Below the pieces are notes generated by a model. It ran no database searches. It saw only the letters and a program-made list of their open reading frames with translations, and had not been told where the DNA came from. The position numbers were made by a program, and so were the translations under genes. Below are positions 13,441 through 13,487 of a stretch of 13,487 nt of DNA, piece by piece. The stretch is from an uncultured Flavobacteriales bacterium (GTDB lineage: Bacteria; Bacteroidota; Bacteroidia; Flavobacteriales_E; Vicingaceae). The stretch covers positions 1-13,487 of the forward strand of contig CAJXRL010000047.1 of NCBI GenBank assembly GCA_913059105.1, given 5' to 3'. Position 1 is the stretch's first letter; every line of letters starts with the position of its first letter.

Positions 13441-13487
13441 CTGTCTCTTATACACATCTCCGAGCCCACGAGACAGGCAGAAATCTC
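13441..13487 (+). other. Illumina Nextera i7-side adapter (non-genomic)
   Basis: Bases 13441-13459 are the mosaic end CTGTCTCTTATACACATCT. Bases 13460-13474 are CCGAGCCCACGAGAC, 13475-13482 are AGGCAGAA (Nextera index N703 as I recall), and 13483-13487 ATCTC begin the P7 oligo. The order and orientation are those of a read running off the end of its insert. Confidence 0.98.

Overview
The window reads as an AT-rich Bacteroidota genome fragment, most likely from a Flavobacteriales-like bacterium. Three things support this. Two secreted proteins end in type IX secretion (T9SS type A) sorting domains. Several families are typical of Bacteroidota (DUF3667, DUF6155, choice-of-anchor V, a lysine-tailed cold-shock protein). 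The promoters carry the Bacteroidota -7 element TAnnTTTG, repeatedly as TACTTTTG or TACCTTTG just ahead of start codons, with no Shine-Dalgarno pattern. The family and genus cannot be fixed from this sequence.

Both ends of the window are not genomic. Bases 1-48 and 13441-13487 are Illumina Nextera adapter and index sequence, so biology runs from 49 to 13440. The first and last genes are cut there and acquire false C-terminal tails when translated.

Layout. (1) 49-5441, minus strand, in transcription order: a secreted CxxCH/T9SS protein, a zinc-ribbon membrane protein (DUF3667), then an RNA-remodelling set: a DeaD-type DEAD-box helicase with a DbpA-like RNA-binding domain and RGG/Gly-Ser tail, a cold-shock-domain protein, and a truncated RhlE-type DEAD-box helicase. 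The three RNA proteins suit cold adaptation or RNA unfolding. (2) 5596-6324, plus strand: a secreted thioredoxin-fold T9SS cargo, divergent from the CxxCH protein and convergent (12-base overlap) with a DUF6155 protein at 6313-6831. (3) 6832-7350: no conventional gene, but a minus-strand terminator whose loop holds a promoter element, a possible 52-residue membrane peptide and a cluster of inverted repeats. (4) 7351-9736, plus strand: four translationally coupled genes: a 101-residue unknown protein ending in a CPEEC motif, a multi-pass membrane protein, a nearly sensorless HisKA_3 histidine kinase and a NarL/LuxR response regulator. (5) 9723-11261, minus strand: an SF2 DEAH-type helicase overlapping the regulator tail to tail. 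(6) 11279-11932: a spacer with a small signal-peptide-like ORF. (7) 11933-13440: prfC (release factor 3), cut by the adapter near its C-terminus.

The best candidate for something undescribed is the four-gene unit at 7351-9736. The kinase has almost no extracytoplasmic sequence, so the membrane protein and perhaps the CPEEC peptide may supply the sensing. The rest of the window consists mainly of known families.
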